Source: Planomonospora sp. ID82291 (GTDB taxonomy: Bacteria; Actinomycetota; Actinomycetes; Streptosporangiales; Streptosporangiaceae). From it: a stretch of DNA of 64,000 nucleotides. The translations under genes and the position numbers were made by a program. The first letter of the stretch is position 1, and every line of letters starts with the position of its first letter. Shown here piece by piece: positions 26,223 to 34,149 of this stretch. The notes below the pieces were generated by a model, which saw nothing but the letters and a program-made list of their open reading frames with translations, ran no database searches and was not told the DNA's origin. The DNA lies in assembly GCF_015711645.1 (NCBI RefSeq), contig NZ_JABTEX010000006.1, positions 124,001-188,000 of the forward strand, read 5' to 3'.

Positions 26223-26564
26223 ATGGATGTCTGGATCACCTACCGCCTGCTCGGAGACGACGCCCCAGTCGGTGAATGCGTCACCGGCCCGGCGCAGGAG
26301 CCCATCCGAGAGCTATTCACCCTGCCAGACCTGCCGCCGGAAGACGCCGGATTCGAGCTGGCTGGCAAATGGATCTCCTGCGGCCCCAGCATCGGGCAGA
26401 TGCTCACCGCGCTCCGTGACCGTCACGGCGACGACGAGGCCGTCATCCTGCGCACCGAGATCATCCGGGAACCAGCCGACTTCAGGCCTGCCGCTCCGCA
26501 CCGTCCGGCCGTCCCTGGAAATAGGCGCAGCCAGGGAGGTTCCCGGCGCACCGACCAGGGCTGA
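26223..26564 (+). CDS. Small protein of unknown function
   Basis: The protein has 113 residues. The ATG at 26223 follows GGAAGGCGG and is the first to give natural sequence: MDVWITYRLLGDDAPVGECV, then an acidic middle (FTLPDLPPEDAGFELAGKW). The last 30 residues are basic and serine/arginine-rich and may be read-through of a decayed end. No family is recognised. It lies between the ImmA cassette and the exonuclease-tail relic. Confidence 0.5.
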   Translation: MDVWITYRLLGDDAPVGECVTGPAQEPIRELFTLPDLPPEDAGFELAGKWISCGPSIGQMLTALRDRHGDDEAVILRTEIIREPADFRPAAPHRPAVPGNRRSQGGSRRTDQG

Positions 26565-26639
26565 TCACTCCTGGGACCACTCGGGTGCGAGGAATCGAGT
26601 CTCGCCACCGCACACGAACCAGCAGGTGTCCACGCCCCG

Positions 26640-26758
26640 GGGGGAACGCCCAGGGGATGGATGCGCACCGGCCTGACGGTGCCGGTTGCGTCATGCGGGC
26701 ACCCCGCGCAGGCGCTGGCGCAGCCCTCCGATGTGATAGCCATGCTGGGCCTGTGGTG
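26640..26758 (+). pseudogene. C-terminal remnant of a second 5'-3' exonuclease gene
   Basis: In one frame the sequence reads WMRTGLTVPVASCGHPAQAL then AQPSDVIAMLGLW and a TGA ending at 26758. It lines up with the end of the exonuclease at 22639-23496 (MVRLRTDLVVSLLPCGHPAS, DLPKPAEVMTALDLW, stop). Only the last 35-40 codons are present. The remainder of 26565-26934 has no gene. Confidence 0.65.
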
Positions 26759-26934
26759 ATGCCCCCGCTGGGAACTCACCTGGACGCAGACGATCACCGA
26801 CGGGCCCGCGGTAGGGGCACGCCCGAGGAGGTCACCGCGCTCGTCAAGCGGAACCGGCTCCCCCGATCTACGCCCCGCTGAGCGGCGGGGCATCGATCGG
26901 TTGGTGCCGTCTCAGCGCACTGCGGTGGGTGATG

Positions 26935-27870
26935 TCATGCCCAGCGGCGTTGGAGCCAGCTGATCGTCGCCTGCCGGGAGTACTCGCGTCGGTTGCGCAG
27001 ATGCGGGGCGTGCGCCAGTCCCGGAAGGGCGGCCGTGTGGGTCCAGTAACTGGCCAGCGCGACAAGGAACCCGTCGACGTGCATGGGGTCGGCGGTTTGA
27101 CCGACCGGGTGAGCGGCGAAGATCTCTGCGGGGTCGGCGTCACCGAGATCGGACTGCAGCAGCAGGCAGACCAGGTCGCTCCAGGCCGGGCCGGTGCAGG
27201 CGCGTCCCCAGTCGACCAGCTGCGCGGTGCCGCCGGGGCTGATGAGGATGTTGTCGAAGCGGGGATCGAAGTGCAGGAGCGTCTCGCCGACGGCGAGCTC
27301 GGCCCATGTCGCCTCCATTGCGGCGAGCCGGGGCAGGTGGGCGCGTTCCCAGCCGCCGATGCCGTCGATGGTGAGCCTGTCCCAGACGCCGTGGCGTTCC
27401 AGCGCCCGCCACGTCTCGCACCGTCCGGCCATCCGCTCGGCCAGCGTCGGCAGGCCGCCGATCGGTGCCGGTGTCAGCTGCCGGGTGCACACGGCCAGCG
27501 CTTCCAGCGCGGCGGACAGCTCGCCGGGCCGCCACGGTTCGTGCGGCAGCCCGCCGGGCGCCAGGTCGAAGCAGAGCAGCAGCCATCCGGCTTGCTCGCA
27601 GGTGAATCGCAGCCGGGGCGTGGGCACCGTGTTCGGCAACGCCGCCGCGACGACCGCCTCGGTCCGGTAGTCGTCCGCGTTGGCCGTATCGTCGGTGACG
27701 GCCTTGATGAACACCTGCTCGCTGGTGGACAGCGTGGCGACTCCGAGAACGCCGAAGGAGAACCCGCCCGGGCGCTCCTCGAAGCTCTGCACGGCGGCGC
27801 CCAGCCGGTGTTCGACGTCCTGCCTCACGATCTCCGGCAGCTCGGTCCAATCACGCCGCTGGGTTCTCAT
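26935..27870 (-). CDS. Aminoglycoside-phosphotransferase-fold protein
   Basis: The protein has 311 residues from ATG 27870, which overlaps the stop of an upstream frame (ATGA). The catalytic loop HFDPRFDNILIS (H-x-D-x4-N) lies near residue 200 and LVDWGRACTGPAWSDLVCLL follows, matching the APH family (PF01636). The N-lobe has FGVLGVATLSTSEQVFIKAV, with the ATP-binding lysine in VFIKAV. The substrate is unknown. It is one of three APH-fold genes in the window; the others are at 18716 and 34150. Confidence 0.8.
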   Translation of the reverse strand: MRTQRRDWTELPEIVRQDVEHRLGAAVQSFEERPGGFSFGVLGVATLSTSEQVFIKAVTDDTANADDYRTEAVVAAALPNTVPTPRLRFTCEQAGWLLLCFDLAPGGLPHEPWRPGELSAALEALAVCTRQLTPAPIGGLPTLAERMAGRCETWRALERHGVWDRLTIDGIGGWERAHLPRLAAMEATWAELAVGETLLHFDPRFDNILISPGGTAQLVDWGRACTGPAWSDLVCLLLQSDLGDADPAEIFAAHPVGQTADPMHVDGFLVALASYWTHTAALPGLAHAPHLRNRREYSRQATISWLQRRWA

Positions 27871-28240
27871 GTGTTCCAGCCAACCAGGAGCCGCCGGCCG
27901 GTGGCTAGCCATTTGCTTGGGCAGGGGCCCTCTGTGGAGCCATCGGCCTGGTCGCTCGCGGCTGTGCACCGATCCGACGGCCTCGAGCTGGCCAACGAAC
28001 AGCCGATGCCGCTGAGCATTCGTTCCACATGGCGAGGCCCGCGAGCGCAGATGTGGTTGGCGTTGCGGTAGGCGCCCTGCAGTGGAGACCCGCACTCGGC
28101 GCACAGAGATCATCGCGGCGATGAGCCGGCCACTGGATTCGCGCTGGGATCAGATGGTCGACGGCGGGCTCGCCGCCGCCGGATGGCCGCGCATCCCCTT
28201 CCTTCCCGGGGGCGGCCGCGTCCCGGGAAGTGCGGTTCAA
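27867..28240 (-). pseudogene. Possible frameshifted small zinc/HNH-like gene
   Basis: One frame gives GGGEPAVDHLIPARIQWPAH then RRDDLCA. At about 28105 the next frame continues the same residues as DLCAECGSPLQGAYRNANHI then CARGPRHVERML and runs to a TGA overlapping the phosphotransferase ATG. The VDHLIPA and CAEC segments recall HNH or zinc-finger proteins. Neither frame alone has both a start and the conserved middle. This may be a broken gene or a single-base error. Confidence is low. Confidence 0.3.
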
Positions 28241-28254
28241 AACGTTCCTTGATC

Positions 28255-28380
28255 ATGGCTGATGCGCCGGGTTCCCCCGCAGCCGAACCGATTCGCCAAG
28301 CGATCCAGGCCCTCGTTCACCTGGTCGGTAACCACCAGCAAGGCACGGTGTGCGGGTGTCGGGACCGGTTCACGGGCTGA
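28255..28380 (+). CDS. Possible 41-residue protein
   Basis: The ATG at 28255 opens a 41-codon frame: MADAPGSPAAEPIRQAIQAL, then VHLVGNHQQGTVCGCRDRFT and a final Gly. Composition is natural and one amphipathic helix is likely. The stop overlaps the end of the convergent gene at 28370. There is no family match and no strong ribosome site. Confidence 0.35.
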   Translation: MADAPGSPAAEPIRQAIQALVHLVGNHQQGTVCGCRDRFTG

Positions 28381-29164
28381 TGACGGCCGCGGTGATGAGG
28401 CCGCCGCACAGGTTCCCGGCGCGGGCGGCGGCGAAGATCGCCCGCGCCACCGTCATCATGTCCCGGTCACGGGTCTGGCGTAGTCCGATGAGTCCGGCAT
28501 ACAGGGCGAGCTCGCCGGTGGCGGCTGCGGCCTGCCGCCACTGCGGTCCTGGCCGGACCACAAGATCGGAGATGACGGCGAGAGGCTGGTGCTCCTCGCC
28601 GGGACGCTCGCACAGGATCGTCACCCGGGTTTCCTCTGGCGACTCCCCGGGGGCCAGGACCGCTCGCCAGTCGGGCACCGTCGCCAGGTACTCCATATCA
28701 ACGTCATACGGTCCCAGGAGCGGAAGGCCGTGGCTCAAGAACGTCTGCAGGTAGGCGTTGGCTGGAGCTTCGACGGCTTCCACGATAGGGATCAGCGGTT
28801 CCATCAGCAGCCCGGTGATGACAGGGCCGTTGGGCTGGCGGTGGGCCAGGGTGGGGATCAGGTGCATGCGCGTCATCACCTGTTCGACGTCGACGGGCAC
28901 GTCACTGTCGGACAGCGTGGACGGTGAACACTCGGCATGGGCGAACACGATGTTGGTGACCGTGCCGCCGCCGGGGGTGGGGTGCCGGATGACCACGACG
29001 CTGATCGGGTCGAGGTCGGCGTCGGCGATCTGCTCGCAGCGCACGCACTGGGTGCGTCCCGGCTCCGGGCCTGCGCGCAGGGCGCGGACCTTGTCCGGGG
29101 TGAGGGCGGCCAGAACCTCGGCGCTGATCCGTACATCCCGCATGCTCATGGAGGCTACGGCCAT
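28370..29164 (-). CDS. Protein of unknown function
   Basis: The protein has 264 residues from ATG 29164. ATGs at 29149 and 29143 are equally possible. The N-terminal part carries a CVRCEQIADADLDPISVVVI segment and VFAHAECSPSTL, which may bind a metal. The C-terminal half has strand-rich sequence and an alanine-rich end. No family is recognised. It lies downstream of the two C39-like peptidase genes on the same strand, 138 bases after the nearer one, and may belong to their transcription unit. Confidence 0.6.
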   Translation of the reverse strand: MAVASMSMRDVRISAEVLAALTPDKVRALRAGPEPGRTQCVRCEQIADADLDPISVVVIRHPTPGGGTVTNIVFAHAECSPSTLSDSDVPVDVEQVMTRMHLIPTLAHRQPNGPVITGLLMEPLIPIVEAVEAPANAYLQTFLSHGLPLLGPYDVDMEYLATVPDWRAVLAPGESPEETRVTILCERPGEEHQPLAVISDLVVRPGPQWRQAAAATGELALYAGLIGLRQTRDRDMMTVARAIFAAARAGNLCGGLITAAVISP

Positions 29165-29302
29165 CGTCGCGCCGCCGCTACCGTCTCGCCGCTGATCCGG
29201 AGCGGGCTCGACCGGCCGGAAATGGCGAGGCGGGATGCCCATCCTGTACGTGGGCAGCTGACGATCCGTGAGGTCCTCGCCTTCAAGGTCTTCAGGGGTC
29301 TC

Positions 29303-29914
29303 CTATCGCGGTGCCAGGGCGATGCCCCGGCCGCCGAAGAACGTCTCGAACACCTTGATGGGTACGACGGCGCGGCGGGCAGTCGGGGTGTGGCCCGAGG
29401 GGTTGTTCAGCTGTAGGACGCCGCATCCGTGGCCGGTGAGGAGCACCAGGTGTCCGCCTCGGCCGGGGGCGGGCCGCTCGGGGCGGCGGATCTCCTTGTG
29501 CACCGAGGCCATCACCAGGTGGCCGCTGGCCAGCAGTTCACCAATCTCTGCCATGGTCAGGTGCGGGTGAACCTCAGCGTCCAGGCCGTACTCGGCGCGG
29601 ACGAACGCGGTGAACGGCGCGTAGAACAAGCCCCGGATGCCGCCAGAGCCGTCGTCGATGTACCCGCCGTAGGCCGTGCAGGTGCGGGCCAGCTCCAGCA
29701 ACGGCGGCGCGTGTCCGTCGCGGTGGTGCAGGACCATCTGCAGGCACGCCATGCCGCAGCAGTGCCGGCACCAGCGGCCGTACTCCTCGCGAGAGTGGGC
29801 GCCGGAGGCCTCCCAGCGCGGATCGTCGGCCGCATCGGCGCCCTGGTAGGCGATGGCCGCGATTTTCTCTGGGCTCATGTATTGGGTGAAGACCGCCACG
29901 TCGTCATGACGCAC
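29303..29914 (-). CDS. C39-like cysteine peptidase
   Basis: The protein has 203 residues from GTG 29914. WCRHCCGMACLQMVLHHRDG supplies the nucleophile Cys in a CGMAxxxM setting, and GGHLVLLTGHGCGVLQLNNP supplies His and the following Asn/Asp. Together these are the papain-like triad of peptidase_C39_2/BtrH-like proteins. No signal peptide or transmembrane part is seen, so it is probably cytoplasmic. A related protein lies just upstream (30026), with a 41-codon frame coupled to both. The substrate is unknown; the family includes leader-peptide proteases and acyl-transferring enzymes. Confidence 0.7.
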   Translation of the reverse strand: MRHDDVAVFTQYMSPEKIAAIAYQGADAADDPRWEASGAHSREEYGRWCRHCCGMACLQMVLHHRDGHAPPLLELARTCTAYGGYIDDGSGGIRGLFYAPFTAFVRAEYGLDAEVHPHLTMAEIGELLASGHLVMASVHKEIRRPERPAPGRGGHLVLLTGHGCGVLQLNNPSGHTPTARRAVVPIKVFETFFGGRGIALAPR

Positions 29915-30029
29915 TGGTCCGTGCCCGTTCGCGGGAGTTACTGGCGCTGCGGCCGCTCACCCACGGCTGGGAGGCGGGAGCGGTGCCGCGGGCCGCTTTG
30001 GTTATCTCAGCGTGCGTCAGCGTGATCAT
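29904..30029 (-). CDS. Candidate 41-residue peptide gene between two C39-like peptidases
   Basis: The ATG at 30029 overlaps the stop of the upstream peptidase (ATGA), and the stop lies 10 bases inside the start region of the next. The peptide is MITLTHAEITKAARGTAPAS then QPWVSGRSASNSRERARTSA and Ser. It is a helical opening followed by a Ser/Arg-rich tail. It fits translational coupling in a three-gene unit. A substrate or regulator of the peptidases is possible, and chance is not excluded. Confidence 0.35.
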   Translation of the reverse strand: MITLTHAEITKAARGTAPASQPWVSGRSASNSRERARTSAS

Positions 30030-30580
30030 GCGGTAGTCCTTCCGGCAGGCAGAGGGGCGAAGGTGATGGCCCGCCCGGTGTAGGAGGCGGCTACCCGGCG
30101 CAGCGGCACCCGGTCGCGGGTCTGTCCCCAGGCGGATGGGTCACGGATGAGGATGTCCGGGTCAGGGCCGTCGTTGGTGTAGCCGCGGGCGATGACGAGG
30201 TGGCCGCCTTTGCGGCCGTCTTCGGGGAACTGCTCGGTGATCGAGATGATCAGGGGGGCGGCGTCGAGAGCGCCGGTCAGGGTCTCGGCTGCCACGGGTT
30301 CGGCGCGGCCGGGGACTCCGAAGCCGGTGGCCATCTCGGCGATGCCGGAGTGCAGCCAGCCTCTTTCGGTCAGGGCTTCGTGCTTGACGCCGAGCTTCAG
30401 CAGTTCGGTGACCGACGGTGCGTCGCGGCCGTAGGCCAGCAGGATCATCCGTAGCGCTGCCATGCCGCAGGCCCGGTTGGACCACTCCATCCGGTCGCCC
30501 AGCACCCATCCTCCGTGCAGGTCCCATTCGGCGGGATCGACGAGCTGGCGGCACATGGGCACATCGTGGGCGTAGGGCAC
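30026..30580 (-). CDS. C39-like cysteine peptidase
   Basis: The protein has 184 residues from GTG 30580, chosen for the GAGGAG nine bases upstream. The frame is open for 290 more bases but with no natural sequence. SNRACGMAALRMILLAYG carries the nucleophile Cys, and GGHLVIARGY with ILIRDPSAWG carries His and Asp, as in peptidase_C39_2. It is a paralogue of the next gene (29303). A hallmark shared by both is the short N-terminal segment with a tryptophan-rich approach to the Cys. It is probably the first gene of its operon. Confidence 0.7.
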   Translation of the reverse strand: MPYAHDVPMCRQLVDPAEWDLHGGWVLGDRMEWSNRACGMAALRMILLAYGRDAPSVTELLKLGVKHEALTERGWLHSGIAEMATGFGVPGRAEPVAAETLTGALDAAPLIISITEQFPEDGRKGGHLVIARGYTNDGPDPDILIRDPSAWGQTRDRVPLRRVAASYTGRAITFAPLPAGRTTA

Positions 30581-30833
30581 GGCAGCGGGCTCCTCATGTC
30601 GCGTCAGGCAGCGGTCTCCTACGTGCCCGTCGAGAGCACGGGAACAGGCAGGGGGACATCGTATGCGGGGCGCCTCAGCGCCTCGCGGACAAAGGCCCGG
30701 ACGACGCGGGTACAGCTCAACCCGTACAGGGCCGCACGTCAGCGACGAAGGTGGGCTGAGATCGACGCGAACCGCCCGCAGCGCCCCTACTCGATCAAGT
30801 ACGGTCATGGCTTGAAGGGCCGTGACCGCGCAC

Positions 30834-31805
30834 TCAGTCGATTGAGGCTTTCTCATACGGAGTGTGTGCCTCAACGGGCGACAGCAGGTCGCGCAGCCCT
30901 TGATTGTCCGCAGGGTTGATCCACAGGCTCGTCCTCAGGACCGTGCTGGCGTTGTCGAAGTCGCCGAGTCGCCACAAAGCGAGCGCGAGGCCGTGGCGGG
31001 CGCGGAGGAAGGGGCGATTCTGGATCAATGACCAGGGCAGAACGCCGGTGAAGCAGGTTGGAAGGCTCAGCTCGCCAACGGCGACCCCGGTCTGGTAGTA
31101 GCCCAGTGCCTCCTTGAGCGCGGCGGAACGCCGGCGCTTGGCCGTGGGGGAGGTGCCGGTGACGGCGTTCGCGCGGGCGAGCGCTTCGTGTCCGGAGTGC
31201 GCCCAGGCGTCGATGTCCCGGTAGTTCGCGTTACAGATCTGCTGCAGCGCCGTCCGGTAGGCGGCCTCGTCACCGGTACGGTCGCGCTCGTCCAGGGCCC
31301 GATCGAGCGGGACATCGCTGTCGGCTCCAACGTACGGCTCCGGCATCTGCCAGATCTCGCGCGCGCCGGCTGCCTTCACGTGTTTCCACCAGGTCCACTG
31401 CTGCGCGGCCCGGACGAGTTCGTCGTCGTAGTCTTCCGGGTCCAGGTCCCAGCCGTCGGTCAGCGGGTCGTAGACGTCGCCTGGCGATCGCCGGGCCGGC
31501 ATCTCACCGGCGCTGCTGATGCGGAGGATGACCAGGCGGGTCTGCGCGGAGGCGTAGTACGGGGTCATCTCGTGCAGCGATACATACCGTGATGCCGGAT
31601 CGGCCTCGGTGGCAGACCCGAGGGGGATCACCCGGGTCAGGTCCTCGACGATTCGGCGCACGACGTCTTCGATCTCATCGTCGTGCAGGGGATAGGAGAA
31701 CGCCCCTTGGATGCGGGTTCCCGTCACGGGCATGAACAGGGCGTCGCGGGTAAGTCCGGTTCGCTCGGCCAGTATGGCGATCAGCTGGTCATCCACTGTG
31801 ATCAT
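30834..31805 (-). CDS. Protein of unknown function with a TPR-like C-terminus
   Basis: The protein has 323 residues from ATG 31805, preceded by AAAGGGAG. The N-terminal 60 residues (DDQLIAILAERTGLTRDALF ... IEDVVRRIVEDLTRV) are helical. The C-terminal part, ARHGLALALWRLGDFDNAST then VLRTSLWINPADNQ, is one clear tetratricopeptide-like repeat with a second weaker one before it. No enzyme motif is seen. It stands apart from the peptidase genes by 253 bases. Confidence 0.6.
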   Translation of the reverse strand: MITVDDQLIAILAERTGLTRDALFMPVTGTRIQGAFSYPLHDDEIEDVVRRIVEDLTRVIPLGSATEADPASRYVSLHEMTPYYASAQTRLVILRISSAGEMPARRSPGDVYDPLTDGWDLDPEDYDDELVRAAQQWTWWKHVKAAGAREIWQMPEPYVGADSDVPLDRALDERDRTGDEAAYRTALQQICNANYRDIDAWAHSGHEALARANAVTGTSPTAKRRRSAALKEALGYYQTGVAVGELSLPTCFTGVLPWSLIQNRPFLRARHGLALALWRLGDFDNASTVLRTSLWINPADNQGLRDLLSPVEAHTPYEKASID

Positions 31806-32116
31806 GATGTGGCTCCCTTTTCCGGCGCGGCCGCTGTTCGTGGTGAGCCTACGGGCCTGGAAGGCGCGGCCGACATCGAACACACGATGAGGTCATTGCC
31901 CGGGCGGTATCCAGCGGCCCCGCCGGGACTGGACTCTAGGATGGGCGCAGGGCAAGCCACACATGCCCCCGGGCCGTCGATGAGGTCCCACGCCTTCGCC
32001 GACACCGCTTCCCGGTTTTAAGGGCTTTCGAGTCCCGCGCAGATTGCGTGCTGCCCGGATTCGGATCTGACGATCCGGCAGTCGGCGTGGGGGACCGCCA
32101 GGGACGTGAGTCGATC
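31806..32116. other. Intergenic, no gene seen
   Basis: The stretch lies between the divergent genes at 30834 and 32117. It should hold their promoters. I could not identify boxes or repeats that I would defend. Confidence 0.5.
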
Positions 32117-32440
32117 ATGCCCAAGAAGAGGACCACCGCCGCGCAGAAGGCCCGTCGGCCGCAAGCCATAAGCGGCGGCGCGTACACCGACGTGTTACAC
32201 AATCTCGCCGTCCCGATCGCCGCGAGCGCGACGCTGCGCGCGGACGCCTGGCTGACGACCATCCTGGACCATCTGCAGGCCCATGGCGGGCGGATCGACG
32301 TGGCGGGGCGGTCGCCTTCCGCCCGGCCTAACTGGCCGCGACGCCGCCGTGGTGGCCGCACGCATCAGGGTCGTGCTGAAGACCAGGCCCGTACGCCCGC
32401 GCTCACCATCCGGGCGGGGCCTCGGCGCCCTCGTCGGGGC
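32117..32440 (+). CDS. Small basic protein, C-terminal end uncertain
   Basis: The ATG at 32117 opens MPKKRTTAAQKARRPQAISG then GAYTDVLHNLAVPIAASATL, an N-terminus common on small actinomycete proteins (KARxxQAxTGxxYTxxL). After about residue 65 (HLQAHGGRIDVAG) the frame becomes arginine-rich and unnatural. Switching frame near 32310 gives GRDAAVVAARIRVVLKTRPV, which looks like the real continuation, or an early TAA would end the protein at about residue 70. The true end is therefore unsettled. It overlaps the 3' end of the convergent kinase pseudogene. I recognise no function. Confidence 0.4.
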
Positions 32441-32920
32441 CGGGAGGCTCGAAGCGGGCGTAGAAGTCCTCCAACGCCTCGGGCGTCACCGTCAAGGCGT
32501 TGGCGTCATCGCGCAGGTTGCGTTCAGTCAGCCGCCGCAGCAGTTCGCAACGGGGCAGATCGAAGTACAACAGCCGCCACCGGCCCCCGGCCTGCTCCAC
32601 CAGCCTCTTCCATGCCTCGCGGTCGCACCGCAGCCACAATCCGTGGTCGACGACGACGTCCTGGCCAGCTTCCAGCAGGCTGGCCAGGCGCTGGCGAACC
32701 TCAGCGAGCACCGGCGCCTCTCGGGCGAAGTCTCCTGCTCGGGATAGTCCACGCCGTAGCGGCCGTGACGCTCGTAGACGAGCTCGTCCACCGGCAGCCG
32801 CACCGCCCCGGCCGGCTCCAGCCGCCGGCGGGCATAGGTGGTCTTGCCCGAACCGGTCGGCCCGACCAGCAGGTACGCCACTGGCCGCGTATCACCGCCG
32901 CCAGCCTTCGGCCCGCCCAT
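32403..32920 (-). pseudogene. P-loop kinase (AAA_33 type) broken by one frameshift
   Basis: The first frame, from ATG 32920, has VAYLLVGPTGSGKTTYARRR (Walker A), LPVDELVYERHGRYGVDYPE and Q. At about 32730 the next frame continues as GDFAREAPVLAEVRQRLASL then LEAGQDVVVDHGLWLR and RWRLLYFDLPRCELLRRLTE to the stop at 32403. Joined, this is a complete 170-residue kinase of the kind that phosphorylates small molecules or nucleosides, with a lid and an ENLRDDAN-like region. One base is missing or extra. A real mutation and an assembly error are both possible. Confidence 0.7.
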
Positions 32921-33146
32921 CCTCCGCCCCCGTTGTCTTTTCGTCGATCCGCCCGATGCGGCGCTCTCCTTACGTCCAGCTTGCCGCGATCCCCAGCTCG
33001 GTCGGCGTGAGCAGCGCATCCCCACCGAACGGAGCCCCCAGTCATGCCTGGCCGCCGCTGCCGCCAGAGGTCGCCGTTGAGCCCAAGCAGAAATCACAAG
33101 CACGATAGGCCCGCGCTAGCCTGCCCGGGTGCTGGATCGGCACCCC

Positions 33147-34073
33147 TCAAATTTCCGGGTCGGTGATGGTGAGGAGGACCGGGTGGCCTTGGCGGATGCC
33201 GAGAAATCCGGCGCGTAGCCGCTGCGTGCGCGCCGGGCCGAGGAGGTGCTCCGCCTCCTCGGGGTGAGCCCAGCGGTGCTCGGCGATATCGGGATCGTGT
33301 GCGGTGATCCGGGCTGCGGCCGAGTCGATGATCCCGAGGTCGAACAGCAGGATCTGGGTCGGATGGTCCCACCCGGGGCTCGGGTGCTCGAACGAGATCG
33401 CAAGCAGCGCCCCCACGGGAAGACCCAGCCCGGTTTCCTCCCGCAGCTCCCGGCCGGCCGCGTCCTGGGGCGTCTCGTGCGCATCGACCTGGCCGCCGGG
33501 CAGCTGCCAGGTGCGGCTGCGGGTGGGCCGCACGATCAGGATCCGGCCGTGCTGGTCGCGGACGAGCGCGTTGGCGCCGACGTGCCAGCGCGGCAGAGCA
33601 TTCTGCCATTCCTCAGGGTCCAGCAGCGGCTTCGGCGGGGCGATGCGGCGGATCAGGTCGAGGGCGTGCGCGCTGACGGCCGGAAGGGCGTCGGCGTGCC
33701 GCCAGGTGGAGGCATCGTGTCCGGGCGGCAGGGTGATGCCGGTCGAACGGAGGTGATGGGCTTCGACACGCGTGGTGACCACCACCTGCCGAGTGCTGTC
33801 GGTGGGGGTGAGGTAGTCGAGGTGTCCGGCGTAGGTGGCCGCCTGGACGTCGGCCAGGCCGATGTCCCGCAGTGCGCGTCGTGCCGCCTGCTCGGGGGAC
33901 TGTCCGGCGGCCACGGGCCCCTGCGGTATCTCCCACAGGCCGGGCAGGATGTTGCCGGGCGCTTGGCGCAGCAGCAGGATGCGGCCCTTGGCGTCGAAGG
34001 CCGCGACGCCCACGGTCACGCCCGCGGTCGTGTCACCGGTGGCCGTATCAGAGGGTGAAGCGGCATCGGTCAT
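33147..34073 (-). CDS. Tandem NUDIX protein, first domain degenerate
   Basis: The protein has 308 residues. The second domain (about 165-300) has a full NUDIX box: GGQVDAHETPQDAAGRELRE then ETGL. The first domain (about 20-150) keeps the fold, with GLWEIPQGPVAAGQSPEQAA then RRALRDIGL, but the REx2EE acids that bind metal are replaced by RALRDIG, so it is probably inactive or binds without hydrolysis. Duplication and decay of one half is the simplest origin. It likely hydrolyses a nucleoside diphosphate linked to a small group. A phosphotransferase gene lies 76 bases upstream on the same strand. Confidence 0.8.
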   Translation of the reverse strand: MTDAASPSDTATGDTTAGVTVGVAAFDAKGRILLLRQAPGNILPGLWEIPQGPVAAGQSPEQAARRALRDIGLADVQAATYAGHLDYLTPTDSTRQVVVTTRVEAHHLRSTGITLPPGHDASTWRHADALPAVSAHALDLIRRIAPPKPLLDPEEWQNALPRWHVGANALVRDQHGRILIVRPTRSRTWQLPGGQVDAHETPQDAAGRELREETGLGLPVGALLAISFEHPSPGWDHPTQILLFDLGIIDSAAARITAHDPDIAEHRWAHPEEAEHLLGPARTQRLRAGFLGIRQGHPVLLTITDPEI

Positions 34074-34149
34074 GGTTCCTCCACTTCAGGCCGCGACGGG
34101 GTGGCCGATGCCGCTGCGGCCACCGGACCGCCCTGTCTGGCTGCGGGTT

